A stretch of DNA of 64,000 nucleotides, taken from positions 304,441-368,440 of the forward strand of contig CAUJNA010001480.1 in assembly GCA_963377175.1 (NCBI GenBank), read 5' to 3'. Shown here one piece after another: positions 1-11,299 of the stretch (positions are counted from its first letter, which is position 1; the number at the start of each line of letters is the position of its first letter). This stretch comes from Effrenium voratum. Lineage: Eukaryota; Sar; Dinophyceae; Suessiales; Symbiodiniaceae. The notes beneath the pieces are model-generated. The model did no database searches and had not been told where the DNA came from. It saw only the letters and a list, made by a program, of their open reading frames with translations. The position numbers and the translations under genes are program-made.

Positions 1-167
1 GCCTGGCGCAGCGTCCGCGCAGCCACTTGCAAAGGCCGCTTTCGATAATGGGCCGCATAGCCTTCTTGCAGCCCCTTGTTTTCAGTTGAAGGCATATGTT
101 GAAAACTTACATCATAGAAAGAAAGGGGGTTATCGGATGTGTTCCGGCAGGCCCGTCCATTATTGCT

Positions 168-258
168 ACCACAGCTGCTGCTACTGCTACTACTACTACT
201 ACTGCTGCTGCTACTACTCCTGCTTTTGTTACTTCTACTACTAGCAGTAGCGTGTCCA
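168..258. repeat. CTA/CTG trinucleotide microsatellite
   Basis: Imperfect run of gctgct and actact triplets. An open frame across it gives only Ala/Thr low-complexity peptide, so it is not called coding. Confidence 0.8.
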
Positions 259-346
259 CTGCGACTACCGCCAAGTTTCCCTTTTTAAGGTTCGCTTATT
301 CCAGCTTGGTGAATGAAGCCTATATTCGCGATGTTTTTGCTTCCAG

Positions 347-503
347 CCGACCAGTTCCTAGACTCATCCCATTTGGCCCATCCGGCACTCGCCCGAGGCC
401 GGCGAGGGGAGGACCTCGGGGCCCGGGCCGCGGCCTGCCGCGCGCTGGGGCGCCTGGACGAGCCAAGGCTGCAGACCGCGGCAGCCGACGCGCTGATGGA
501 CCG
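347..503 (+). CDS. Isolated coding exon, HEAT-like helical peptide (partial gene)
   Basis: A GC-rich open stretch sits between a polypyrimidine-AG acceptor (gcttccag, ending at 346) and a GT donor (gtgatgg, from 504). It reads CC, then about 51 codons rich in Ala, Leu and Arg, including GARAAACRALGRL and QTAAADALMDR, which look like paired amphipathic helices of the HEAT/ARM type. With the GT donor it ends two bases into a codon, which does not join in frame to the next exon at 2063. A GA donor after the ATG at 496-498 would leave phase 0 and would join. GA donors occur in dinoflagellates, but I cannot decide. The function is unknown. Confidence 0.5.
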
Positions 504-2062
504 GTGATGGACGGCGCCAGTTTCATAGCAAATAGCCCACGGGAGTCTTACAGGAAGGCCACATACCCGAAACCAGGGGTGTAGCCAGTGAGTTTGTTTC
601 TCAAAATGGAGTTCGGACCCCGTTTGGGCGGGGGTTTAAAGGAAAACAAAGGACACCGACTATATTGAGGGGAGACCCATACTTGAGGAGCCCGCAGTTG
701 GATGGTTGGGAGATTGGATTTGGATTTGGAGTTTTGGAGAGGCTCGGGGCTTGATGTTTCTTCCAATTGGGAGGCTTCGGTTTTTGAGCAGAAGTGTGTC
801 GGGGCTTAGGTCACGTGAGTTGGGAGCAAAAATTTGCGGCTATGGGATGCATCTTTAGAGCGAATTCAGTTTGGAAGGCATGGATCTAGTTTTGGGTTTT
901 CAAGGCTCTCACATTTCCCCTTGGATTAGTGGATGGTGTCAAGTCTACCAAAAAATATCGTAGTCGTAGCCCAACTTCCAAAGCTTCCAGGGGCAAAGCC
1001 GCCAAAGCTGCCAAAGCCGCCGTCAGGATGCCTGCAGCTTCGCCCTGTCGGTCACTGCACCAGTGGGGGAGAAGCGCCAGGCGGGCAGATGCACCAGTGT
1101 GGCCCAGATTTTGAAGAGTCGCGCTTTCTTGCTTTTGCTGTTTCCAGATACGTAGCCCCCAAGACGGCCCCCTCTGAATCTGAAGATGTTCTTAGTTGGG
1201 GGGCAACAACTGAGGGAAGGTTGGCCCCAGGACATGCTGTTTGCCAGCGTCAACTGAAAACAATCCTATGGCAACTGCCTTGGATCTGCCCTTGGGACTT
1301 GTTTTAGTCCCTAAGGAATCGATCAATTAGAAAGAAGACTCCGACTTGGCCACAATCAAAGCAAGGGAAGCTTTCCAGTTGCCCCCTCAATGAGGCAGCC
1401 TTGTCGCCAGCCCTTGGCTTCAAAGCATTCCAGAGGACTTCCCCCGCGCAAGCAACCAAATATATTCCCGCCAACAGGAACCCGCCATTGCAAACACGTT
1501 CAGAACCAGCGACAATCATCCTTCTAGATCGGAGAAGACACATTTAAAGACAACTAGAACCAACACAATCAACCACCGCACCGAAGATTGGAATGAAACA
1601 CATTTAGAGTAAATAGAAGAATAGAATTGGGAGCCATACAACCAACAAACCCAACGGTCTTAGTGATTACCTCGTATCTATAGCTTTGGACGCATTTGAC
1701 AAATACCCTTCGCCAAATTCAACAGCCCTTCAATTTGGCGAAGGGTATCTTTTCGACCTCACCCATGAAGTTGCCTTTCTTAGGAAACCCACACATTTTG
1801 TGTTTGTGCATCATTATAATTCCTTTGACTAAAGCACTGCCTTTTACTTCCTTTCGTGTTCGATCCATTCCTTGGTGTTGTTCCTAGCCTTAGACCACTT
1901 AAATGTGTTGGTGAATCATTTTGACACAAAACCCTGATGGTCTAAATCTGCCAGTTGGGATTGGTGGTTGAGCCCATTTTCGGGGTTTCTATCCCTGGTG
2001 CGAATTGGGCTTCCACTCATCCAGTAAAACGGCTGACGGCTTCGCACCGCTTCTTCTGGCAG
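504..2062. other. Intron or spacer without recognised gene
   Basis: Moderate-GC sequence with no convincing exon. A purine-rich open frame around 933-1300 has no splice signals or recognisable motif. The segment cttcgccaaatt / aatttggcgaag near 1710-1745 is a perfect short inverted repeat. Confidence 0.5.
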
Positions 2063-2167
2063 GTGCTCCAGATGGCCGCGGAGAGTCTGAGCCGCTGCCC
2101 CGGCTCTGGCGCCTCGGATAGTCCGCGGAGACGACGTGGCCGAAAACGGGGGGGGGACGGTTCTTTG
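2063..2167 (+). CDS. Gene A exon (35 codons, phase 0)
   Basis: The acceptor is ttctggcag and the donor is a consensus gtaagaa at 2168. The exon is exactly 35 codons in phase 0. It reads VLQMAAESLSRC (an amphipathic helix), then a Gly/Ser stretch and a basic run RRRRGRKRGG that could be a nuclear localisation signal. It joins in frame to the exon at 4132. The set 2063-2167, 4132-4316, 6589-6623 and 6705-6808 totals 429 nt with a terminal TGA and no internal stop, which is the main evidence that it is a gene. The protein family was not recognised. Confidence 0.6.
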
Positions 2168-2186
2168 GTAAGAATCGGGCCCCTGT

Positions 2187-2227
2187 GGTTTCCTTTTGGA
2201 CCCGACAGGGGAAACCAAAAGGAGACC
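2187..2227. repeat. Inverted repeat of the GTTTCCTTTTGG dispersed family
   Basis: GGTTTCCTTTTGG at 2187-2199 faces CCAAAAGGAGACC at 2215-2227, 12 of 13 bases paired across a 15-nt spacer. It lies just downstream of the exon donor. The same core recurs in many spacers of this window, e.g. near 23730, 26460, 29620, 37300, 34660 and 63010. Confidence 0.65.
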
Positions 2228-4131
2228 CTTGCCATGGTTTGGAAATGAACACCTTTGAGAAGCTTTCCTTTAAAAGGGCATGGCTCTGAGAGAAGCCGGA
2301 AAGGAAACTTCAAGTCCGAACTTCGTTTTGGGGAAGCCTGAGCGTTTATTGCCTAGGGATTTCGAGGATGGCCTTTGCCCTGAATTTGCCAAGTATATCC
2401 TTGGCAGACTTTCGGACCCCCTCAAACATCCAATCTACAAGGCTTACTCCTGTCGCACAACACTCGGCTGGCTTTCGCAGGGTTGACCTTTCGAATCAAA
2501 AGTTTGAGTTTAACAACCTGTCTTGTAGTTTGTGGCGTTCGCAAGGTGCACCTTTCGCGGACGTACCATGTCGGTGGCGCAAAGCAAGACACAAACAACA
2601 TCTTGCAAGCTTATGTTGCACGGTGACTATAGTTTCACACTATTTGACAATTCCATCCCGCGACTTTGCCGGCAAGTATTTTACCACGTTTTGATTATGA
2701 CTCACGTGGCTTCGGAGGCTCTCCCAAATAAAAGGCAACTCCACTTTCAGCTCGTCGGTGCAGTTCCGGTCGCGCTTCATCGCAGACAAGTTGGGCACGT
2801 CCCTGTCGTTGCATTTAGCAGAAACATGGCACAGCACGGCGTTGTTTCACTGGTACTCCACAGGCACCTTTGCTTGGCGCCTCATGGCTACCTAAGAGGG
2901 GGACTCTGTGCAAGGCGCGTTTGCGCCGCAGCAGTTGGTGGCAATCCTGCGCGCTGCAGTTGACACTGAAGGCAGGGACCGAAGGTTTCGGTTCGGATGC
3001 ACAGCATGCATGGAACGATTCACGGGTCATCAACGCGAAGAAAACAGTATGTTGAACAACATAACATATCTATACGGTATCAATCTGTACATACAACATT
3101 TTGTTCCGCCATGAAGGATTCCAGGAGAGAATGGGGAAGTCGTGTGACTAAAGTCATGATGTAGCACCGTGAAGCTCGTGGGCGAAGGATGCTGAAGGCG
3201 GGAGCTGCATTGAGGCTACCCCAGGCTTTGGCTCTTGTTGGTGCAGCTGCCCATGGCCAGATTTGGGTTTGGGGGTTGTCTCCCAACCGCAGATTGCGCC
3301 ATCTCGTTTGGGGGGTATCTACCTACCCACCCGCCTACCCGCCTTCACAAACGAAGCTGTTGAAGGGAATAATAGTCATCCTGCCTACACAACTTTATAT
3401 TCTTGTTGTTGGGGGTCTCTCATGAGGCGACCTCTTGGAAGACTGCCTGGAGCCAGCCGCCGGGCAGATACGCAGTGGCCGAGTCGAAGCCGAGCAGATC
3501 TTGGGATGTTGGATGTTGGGGAGCCGCAGAAAGTTGGAATGTAGGGATTGCTGGGAGTGTTGGGGAAGTTGGGATGTTGGGGGTCGGGGGTGTAGTTGAC
3601 CTTGGGCCCCCGAATGGTGGAATTCCCCAAACAGGGTCCCGTGATCCGCCAATTTGGCTTAACGTCCATTTCCTTTCGCTCTTACTTGTTTGTGAACCAC
3701 AACCGAAACCATGACAAAGTAACGAGGGCACAATGGACTTGGGAGCGGGCACCCTCTGCATTCGTTTGGGGCTTCATTTTTCTTTGGATGGAAAAAGGTT
3801 TATTATAGGCGCTAAGAGCCTTTGAGCCACCCTGTAGCGCAGGCATACATGTCGGTTTTGGGGCACATATTTTGGAGGCAAGCCCATTCAACCCAGTTGT
3901 TCTGTGGCACCCTTTCTCTATGTTTGTTACGTCAATTCCCTACTAAAAAGCTACTAAAAAGCATCATCCCCGAAAAGAGTCGATTTCATTGTTCTACTGC
4001 CCTTGTCACTGAATGCAACTGGGTAAATGCAAAAGACAACATTAAAACCCTCAAACCCTACCTTTGCCCGCATGTTTGGCGTTTGCTGCACCGTATGCTT
4101 GCATTTGTTTAGCGCATCCGTTTCCCGTCAG

Positions 4132-4316
4132 CGTTTCGAGGTCTACTTCTGCGTGACGCATCGACCCATGGACAGCGAGATGTCGATCTCCTGCCTGGCA
4201 GAGCTCTTGGATGCGACCACTGCGCTGGCACGCCAGGCCTCCGCTAAGCGACGCGGCAGTAGGCATCATAGCTTTGTAGGTGCTCTCTTAGGTTTGAATG
4301 AAGATGGCACTTCCAG
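4132..4316 (+). CDS. Gene A exon
   Basis: The acceptor is tttcccgtcag and the donor gtatgtg at 4317. The exon enters in phase 0, matching the exit of 2063-2167, and leaves two bases of a codon. The peptide begins RFEVYFCVTHRPMDSEM, continues with a helical CLAELLDATTALARQASAKRRG and ends LLGLNEDGTS. An earlier donor (gtaggtg at 4276) is possible, but the later one fits the phase of the next exon. No domain was recognised. Confidence 0.6.
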
Positions 4317-4647
4317 GTATGTGCGAATCTCATCCCTTTTCCAGAAGGACACCTGGGCACAGATTCTCCCACTCACGTTTCCATGGAACTGGAACCTACT
4401 TGCCAGAGGCTTCCTAAGCCTTCCCCACAGGTTTTAATGCGCGCCCATGTCACTGTTTCTCTGCGTTTCGTTTTGAGTTGTGTACAAGTTTGTCTGACTG
4501 TTCTTTTCCGAGGTGGGCAACAACTTGGGCCATGGCTTCATCGTAAATTCCGGCCCAAAACGAACCAACAAGCCATTTGTCGACACCATTGCTCAGCTGC
4601 ACGTATTGGTGGCTGCATATAACACATATTAAGAGTATTACATACAT

Positions 4648-4757
4648 TATATATATATATATATTGTATATATGTATATATTCTGTGTAATATGTAGATA
4701 CGTTATGTTACATACGAACAATTATTGTGTATGTATATATATATATATATACATATA
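4648..4757. repeat. TA dinucleotide microsatellites
   Basis: Two AT-alternating tracts (about 4648-4680 and 4733-4757) separated by A/T-rich sequence. Confidence 0.8.
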
Positions 4758-4759
4758 CA

Positions 4760-5526
4760 CGATCCCCCCGATGATCTACTTTTCCTGTGTAATCTGTACC
4801 ATTTGCGGGCACAAATCAATTCCATGTCACAATGTGTCATGCTCCATCTGCAAGCCAAACAAGTCAGTGTCTTTTCCGTGTTCGTCTACAAGTCTAAAAT
4901 AAATGCTTCCTGCTTACTAAGGTCTACTCAATTTCAATCTTTATTTTATTTGAGGACCAATCTAAAAAGGAATTCATCTTCAAATTCAACTCGCAAATAG
5001 CAATCCAGATAAAACTCCTTCCCCGTTAGATACTGCTGGAACTATTATTCAGTTGAAGTCATATTTGAAAAATAATACTTTTTGATCCCGCATTCATAAC
5101 AGACAAGTTACCTCAGTTTCGTTCATATTTTGTTCAAAATCTAATTGCACCTTAGTTAAAGTCCTATTTGGCATAAGGAGCCTTCAGAGGAGCTTTGCAA
5201 GCAGATCATAGTTCTTGTTTGTGCTCTGTTCCATCTGCAAAAAATTAAGTCAACTCCATCCTATTTTAAAATTGAACTAGTAATATGATTCCATCGTTAT
5301 TAAATTCTACTCAAATTCAATTTTAATTTAGTCGAAATCCTGTTGGAAAAGAACATCATACTGAGCTTCGAACTTAGAAAGAGTTACTCTGATTACATGT
5401 TTTGCCCTATTAAAGTCTACGAACAAATAATGTGAACATCATGATTGAACAGACGTTTAAATTATGATTGTTAAAGAACTTCTTTTGAGTTGGTTGTTTT
5501 ATTGTACACATTACGTTCCATATTTT
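4760..5526. other. A/T-rich spacer
   Basis: Unusually A/T-rich for this window, with recurring tcaattt and agtcta words. No exon-like stretch is visible on either strand. Confidence 0.5.
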
Positions 5527-5795
5527 GTATGAGGAGCCTTGACAAGGTCTTGTAAGGAGCTTTATCAAGGAGCTTCATAAGAGGCCTTATAAGGAACTTT
5601 ACAAGCAGCTTATGGATTTTTACAAGAACAAGGAGCTGAAGGAGCTTGTACGGATCTTTATATCTAGCCCTACAAGGAGATTGGTACGGAGCCTTGTAAG
5701 GAGCTTTAAAGGGAGCCTTATAAGGAGCTTTACAATCAGCCTTGTAATGAGCTTTGTAAGGAGCCTTACAAGGAGCCTTGTAAGGAGATATATGA
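5527..5795. repeat. Degenerate 12-nt minisatellite (AAGGAGCYTTRY)
   Basis: About twenty imperfect copies of a unit like aaggagccttac/aaggagctttgt. Open frames on both strands are translations of this array (RSLVRSLVRS on the + strand) and not genes. Confidence 0.75.
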
Positions 5796-6588
5796 GGCTT
5801 GGCAGCGGGTTGATTTTGCTTTTAAACACCAAGTTCTAATTCAACTCTATCCTTATTCATTCTATTTTGATTCTAATATTTGTTGAATCAAGCTCCTATT
5901 TGGTCAATCTAATCTAGTCTGAGGTCGCTGACTGCTGGTAAAAGGGTTCAGCAAAAGATGTTAATGCATATCGAAACAAGGCGTGTGCATGTATGGTCAC
6001 ATTCAGGGAGCAAATCTCAATAAACATGAGCAACACCCACAAACCAAAAACGCACTGTTTCGGAGGCTTTCTGTGCGCTTCAGAGGAAAAACCAAACCAA
6101 CGCAACTTTTTTGATTTTGGGAGGGGTAATGCCAAGAATCCGCGAAGCTATCCAGACAGCTTCAAGTGCCACTTTAACACAAAATCCAAGGCCAACTTGG
6201 CCTTGTTTGCCATTTTTGCTTCAAGTGCCATTTTGCCCACCCACCCCAAACAATGTTAAGAGGCATCATTTTTTGGGGAACCTCCTTATTTGGTTCCATG
6301 CTAACTAGAAGAATATGTGCGTGGTACTAAGATAGAGCCTTGTCTCTGACTCGCAGGATGGCGGCTTGCTGGGGGCCCAACGATTTGGGCACATGTTTTC
6401 CACCCTTCCAAAGACCAACTGGTAGCTTAAGCCGGGTCCCTGTGCGGGCGGGTTTTCAAGGGAGACCAACAGGAAACCAGCGATTCTGATCTGCAAAGGC
6501 CCTCCCCCATGTGCTTTCAATCCATTGGTCGAAGTGTGGAACACATACTTAGATGCACGATGTTGCTTTGACAGCCCAGTGCTTCCAG

Positions 6589-6623
6589 GATGTCCAAGGG
6601 AAACCAGCATATAAAACCCAAAG
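6589..6623 (+). CDS. Gene A micro-exon (35 nt)
   Basis: The acceptor is gcttccag and the donor is a perfect gtaaga at 6624. Joining the two bases left by the previous exon gives R, then MSKGNQHIKPK, then one base that completes a Gly codon with the exon at 6705. The other two phases either hit a stop inside or clash with the next exon, so the phase is fixed by both neighbours. Confidence 0.5.
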
Positions 6624-6704
6624 GTAAGAAACCCTGGTTACCTATATACTGTAGTGAATGCAGTGGACACCGACCACCCTTTCTGCCAACCACAATTGCC
6701 GCAG

Positions 6705-6808
6705 GATTTGATGCAAGACTTCATGTCCGAAACTCTTGGCCAGATCATGGTCGACAGCTCAGCTCGCAGAGCCCAGATGACATTTTCGGGCTAATGATGC
6801 GCCCTTGA
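6705..6808 (+). CDS. Gene A terminal exon
   Basis: The acceptor is aattgccgcag. In the phase set by the micro-exon it reads GFDARLHVRNSWPDHGRQ and then LSSQSPDDIFGLMMRP before a TGA at 6806-6808. A second open frame over the same bases (DLMQDFMSETLGQIMVD) looks helical and cannot be excluded. It would need a different upstream exon. Confidence 0.45.
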
Positions 6809-7344
6809 CCCACTCAACTTTGGAGATGATTCCACTGCAAGCATCAGGGCCATTGTTGTGTTTGTGATTCAGTGAACGAGTCATGGCAAATTTGAGTTCA
6901 GCAAACTGATGCTAAGCCCAGGTGATGCTGTCCGACATTGTATGGTCCCGCGCACGCTCCCTTTGTGCCGGGGACGTCAGGGGAGGGAAGTGTTCGAAGA
7001 ATGAGGCATCCAAGGTGAGTAAGCCGATGTTTTTGTGCAGCAGATGGACACTCCACTTCAAAGTTGAACCCATGAGAGCGTGATCAATAGCTTTCTTTGT
7101 GTGTTGTTCATCAAGATGACCAAGAGCCGCTTAGACTTGTTACGTTTGCCCTTTGCTCCGGAGAAAGTTGTGACAACCATGGTGGTTGAGGTGCTCCAAC
7201 TTGTTGAGAACCAATCCCTGTAGTGTGTGGTATCTCTTCATCTGGAAAGGATTTCATGTGTTAAGAATCTTTGAGTTTTCCCGAAAGCATGGCGAAGGGT
7301 TCTTCCGCTGGGTTCACTTGAGTTGTTCTCATGAGAGTCATTAC

Positions 7345-7580
7345 AAGGTGTCATTGCAAGGAGTCATGCAAGGAGTCATGCAAGGAGTCATTGCAAGGAG
7401 TCATTGCAAGGAGTCATTGCAAGGAGTCATTGCAAGGAGTCATTGCAAGGAGTCATTGCAAGGAGTCATTGCAAGGAGTCATTGCAAGGAGTCATTGCAA
7501 GGAGTCATTGCAAGGAGTCATTGCAAGGAGTCATTGCAAGGAGTCATTGCAAGGAGTCATTGCAAGGAGTCATTGCAAGG
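7345..7580 (+). repeat. 13-nt minisatellite GCAAGGAGTCATT
   Basis: Roughly sixteen near-perfect direct copies. Because 13 is not a multiple of 3, all frames stay open and give a 13-residue periodic peptide (ESLQGVIARSHCK) with no biological meaning. Confidence 0.9.
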
Positions 7581-7692
7581 CAGTGCACTTGCAACTTGGC
7601 AGTGCATTGCACTTGCAGTGCACTTAACTCCGTGCACTTGCGACTTGCACTTGACTCCATGCACTTGGCTCCTTGCAACTTGCAATGGCTCT

Positions 7693-8008
7693 GCAATGAC
7701 TCCTTGCAATGACTCCTTGCAATGACTCCTTGCAATGACTCCTTGCCTTGACTCCTTGCAATGACTCCTTGCAATGACTCCTTGCAATGACTCCTTGCAA
7801 TGACTCCTTGCAATGACTCCTTGCAATGACCTGCAGGAGTGCAAGTTGCAAGTGCAAGGAGTCAAGTGCAAGTTGCAACCCTTGCATGACTCCTTGCAAT
7901 GACTCCTTGCAATGACTCCTTGCAATGACTGCTTGCAATGACTCCTTGAAACAAGCAAGGAGTCAAGTGCAAGTTGCAAGTGCAAGGAGTCAAGTGCAAT
8001 TGACTTGC
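7693..8008 (-). repeat. Inverted 13-nt minisatellite (AATGACTCCTTGC)
   Basis: Reverse complement of the previous array, separated from it by about 110 nt of diverged gcaagttgcaagtgcaagg words. The two arrays could pair over more than 100 bases as a long hairpin. Confidence 0.85.
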
Positions 8009-8068
8009 GAGGAGTTAAAATCTCTTCTTAGGGCGGCGGGGTAGTGCCGACGACACTACACGAAAATC

Positions 8069-8560
8069 GACCCTCTGCGGGGATCGGCGTGGTCGAGGTG
8101 CAAAAACCCATGGTTTTTTGCGATTTCTAAAGTGCTCGCGCGACCCTCTGCGGGGATCGGCGTGGTCGAGGTGCAAAAACCCATGGTTTTTTGCGATTTC
8201 TGCGCTGCTCGCGCGACCCTCTGCGGGGATCGGCGTGGTCGAGGTGCAAAAACCCATGTTTTTTTTGCGATTTCTGCGGTGCTCGCGCGACCCTCTGCGG
8301 GGATCGGCGTGGTCGAGGTGCAAAAACTTTTGCGATTTCTAAAGTTCCCGCGCGACCCTCTGCGGGGATCGGCGTGGTCGAGGTGCAAAAACTCGAGGTT
8401 TGTTGCGATGTTTAACCTGCTCGCGCGACCCTCTGCGGGGATCGGCGCGGTCGAGGTGCAAAAACCCATGGTTTTTTTGATTTCTGCGGTGCTCGCGCAA
8501 CCCTCTGCGGGAATCGGCGTGGTGGAGGTGCAAAAACTCGAGGTTTTTGCGAGTTTTGTT
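8069..8560 (+). repeat. 73-nt tandem array (gaccctctgcggggatcgg)
   Basis: Seven units starting near 8069, 8142, 8215, 8289, 8354, 8427 and 8498. Six lie about 73 nt apart and one is shortened to 65. Each holds ggcgtggtcgaggtgcaaa, a gttttt stretch and a short variable end before ctcgcgc. Confidence 0.9.
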
Positions 8561-8580
8561 GTTCGAACTGGTCTTCGGGA

Positions 8581-8650
8581 GTTGTCTCGTGGTTCGCGCG
8601 CCTGCTCCCGGAACCGGCGGGTCGCGGGTTCGATTCCTCCCTGGTCCGCG
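8581..8650 (+). other. tRNA-like core with Pol III B-box
   Basis: GGTTCGATTCC at 8627-8637 matches the B-box consensus exactly, and a D-arm/A-box-like tgtctcgtggttcg lies about 40 nt upstream. The T-stem has a mismatch and no acceptor stem can be drawn, so this is a degenerate tRNA-derived (SINE-like) segment and not a working tRNA gene. Its copy at 58412-58422 on the minus strand is essentially identical. Confidence 0.55.
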
Positions 8651-8673
8651 GGCGGGCGTCGCAAGATGCAACT

Positions 8674-9032
8674 TGCATTTTAAAGCAACTTGCGCAGAGC
8701 AACTTGCGCAGAGCAAGTTGCACAGAGCAACTTGCGCAGACCAACTTGCACCGACCAGTTTGCGCAGAGCGCCTTGCCTAGAGCAACTTGCGCAGAGCAA
8801 CTTACGCAGAGCAACTTGCACAGAGCAACTTGCACAGAGCAGCTTGCACAGAGCAACTTGCAGGGAGCGCAATTTGCACAGAGCAACTTGCAGGGAGCCA
8901 CTTGCAGGGACCAACTTGCCGGAGCAACTTGCGCGGAGCAACTTGCGCAGAGCAACTTGCACAGTGCAACTTGCGTAGAGCAACTTGCGCAGACCAACTT
9001 GCACCGACCAGTTTGCGCAGAGCACCTTGCCT
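8674..9032 (+). repeat. 14-nt minisatellite AGAGCAACTTGCGC
   Basis: About twenty-five imperfect copies with gcg/aca variants. Translations give RATCAEQLAQSNLH periodic peptides in every frame, which are artefacts. Confidence 0.9.
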
Positions 9033-9589
9033 GGTGCTGTCTCGCGCTTGCTTCACGAATGCTTCGTGTAGGGAAAAAGAACGCATCCTGCAGCGTTGGG
9101 CCGACCTCGCTTGCGATGTTCTGCTTTCGGGCCAACCGTGGTCTAGTTTAATAGCTGTGTCTCCTGAAATCCATTATCTGTCTCTTTTCCTTTCTCATTA
9201 ATATCCTTTGTCATTCTATTCTTGGCAACTATCACAAATTAAACCGTTAAGAAACAAATGGTTGGATTCAGAGATTAGGCCTCTCCACGGCTTCCTCCAA
9301 ACTCTAGAAAGAGAGGAAGGGTAAGAAGATGTAAAGGCCAACTTGTTTTCGCACGTCACCTCAAGGGGATCTCAGTCCTTCGGCTCGAGCACTCTGTCCC
9401 TAGACAGGTACCTGTTCACCCCTTAGGTCTTTCTTAGATTCGTCAATGGAAAGGCCATTTTCTGTTTGGCCATTTCGCTATTGCCGTTTTGAGCACCAGC
9501 TTTGTCATTGCTTTTTGTCCAACCTGAGTGAGGGCCAGAAAGGCTAGACATGATGAGTCGATGACAGCAGCGGTTCGAATAGGCAAGCA

Positions 9590-10060
9590 AGGGAGGGAGG
9601 GAAGGAAGGCAGAAAGGAAGAAACCAAACAAGCAGTCAACCAAACCAAACCATGCCAATCCAAGCAATATCAAGCTAAACAAAGCGTGTGAGCAAGCATG
9701 AAAACAAACAAGCAGGCAAGCGTGCAAGCACGCAGGCACAGCAGAGACAAACATACTGAGACGCAGGGACACGACACGCAGGCAGAGCATGGACGGACAG
9801 ACAGGCAACCAAACAACTAGACAACCAGACAGACAGAGACAGAGACAGAGACAGCGATAGACAGACAGAGACAGACATACATAGGCACAGAGACAGACAG
9901 GGGCAGACATACATAGGCAGACAGAAAGACAGATAGACAGACAGAGACAGAGAGACAGCCAGACAGAGACAGGCAGATAGCGGCAGACACAGGCAGACAA
10001 AGACAGACAAGAGACAGAGACAGCGACAGAGACAGGGACAGAGACAGAGACAGAGTCAGG
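9590..10060. repeat. CAAG / GACAGA simple-repeat tract
   Basis: Grades from aagcaagc and caaacaagc words into agacagagacaga. Long minus-strand frames rich in Cys/Leu/Ser are repeat translations. Confidence 0.85.
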
Positions 10061-10064
10061 GGCT

Positions 10065-11075
10065 CCCTTTTTTTTTCACCCTCCGAACTTGTTGTTTTAA
10101 CCCTTCCTTTTTTTCAACCCTCAAACCCTGCTTGGGAACCGTCGGCGGGAACCTTGTGTCTCCAACCCTGAAAAATCCTTTCTTTTCAACCCCTCACCTT
10201 GTTTTTTTCACCCTCTGCCTTGTTTTTTTTCACCTCACCCGCGAGCTTGCTTGTTTCACCCCGCAACCTTGTTTTTCTCACCCTAAACCTAAAACAACCT
10301 AAGCCCGCCCCGCACCCAACCCAACCCAAACCAACCCTAGGCCCGCCCTAAGCCAAACCTTGCCAACCCTCAGTATCTCTAAGTCAATCTCAAACCAGCC
10401 AAACATGCCCAAACCCACCCCAAACCCACCCTACACTAAATCACGCTAAACGAGCCCTATGCAAACCAGAATCATCTTTTGTCCAACCCTAAACCCACCC
10501 CAAGCCAAGCTACACCCACCCTACACCACCACAGACCTACTCGAAACCACCCTAAAGCATACATAACCCGCCCCTAACCAATCCCAAACCGACCCTAAAC
10601 CAACCCTAAATCAACAAACTAAACCAACCCTAAACCAACAAGCCAGTCCTGCACCCACCTTAAACCCACCCTACACGAACTCTAAACCCACCCGAACCTT
10701 GATCCACCCACACCTGAAGCTTAGCCTAAGCCAACAATAAACCCACCCTAAACCCGCCTAAGCCCCGCTCAAAACCAACCTGAAACTTAAACCGACCACA
10801 AACTTGCCCTTCCCATCCCAAACTAACCCTAAGCCCACCCTCAACACACCCTACCCCGCCTCTAAACCCTGCCTACACAAACCCTAAACTAGCCTTAAAT
10901 GCGATGTTGCCCAACCTAAACCAACACAAAACCGACCCTAAACAAAACCGTAAATCCACCCTTCCCATCCGAAACCAACCCTGAGCCCACCTACCCCCCC
11001 CCCCCCCCGCCCGAACCCACCCTAAACAAACCCTAAATCCAAAACCACTCCTAAACCAACCCAACCCTAAACCGT
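10065..11075. repeat. Telomere-like degenerate repeat block 1 (CCAACCCTAAA)
   Basis: After about 200 bases of tttttcaccct words, some 800 bases carry imperfect 11-nt units containing CCCTAAA, the C-strand of the TTTAGGG telomere heptamer used by plants and dinoflagellates. The units are diverged and interrupted, so this is an interstitial array and not a chromosome end. The right flank (about 11090-11280) carries agggtt and agggtg words on the opposite strand, so the block is bordered by inverted purine/pyrimidine sequence. Confidence 0.75.
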
Positions 11076-11089
11076 TGCTTAGTGCAGTT

Positions 11090-11280
11090 GCCTCAAACTA
11101 AAAGAAATGGAGGGTTAAAAGGAAGAGGTGGAGGGTCAGAAAGAAAGGGGGGAGGGTTAAAAAAGAAGGGGGGAGGGTTTCAAAAAACGGGGGGAGGGTT
11201 AAATAGAAAGGGTGAAGGGTTGAAAAAACAGGGAAGGGTTGAAAGAAAAGGTTTGGAGGGTGAGAAAAAAGGGTTCCCCC
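11090..11280. repeat. Purine-rich ggagggttaaa repeat
   Basis: Diverged 18-20 nt units of the form ggggggagggttaaaaagaa. An open frame (GGGLKKKGGGF) is a repeat translation. Confidence 0.7.
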
Positions 11281-11299
11281 AGAGTTCAGAGACAGACAG

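Larger units (their letters stand above)
7275..9149 (+). mobile_element. Composite satellite element, left arm
   Basis: This block is nearly identical to the reverse complement of 57918-59508. In order: outer end agttttcccgaaagc, unique leader, 13-nt array, inverted 13-nt array, GC-rich border at about 8020-8068, 73-nt array, tRNA-like core, 14-nt array, unique tail ending ggtctagttt. The two copies differ mainly in array copy numbers. CCCGAAAGCA (7280-7289) and TGCTTTCGGG (9122-9131) form a perfect 10-bp subterminal inverted repeat within this copy. No protein is encoded. The many open frames are repeat translations. Confidence 0.8.

Noticed and set aside
8581..8650. Functional tRNA gene (Arg-like) in the satellite arm
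   Set aside because: The B-box is perfect, but there is no acceptor stem, the T-stem has a mismatch and the anticodon stem pairs poorly.
7345..9032. CRISPR-like array
   Set aside because: 13- and 14-nt units repeat head to tail with no unique spacers, and the 73-nt array has near-identical units. These are minisatellites.
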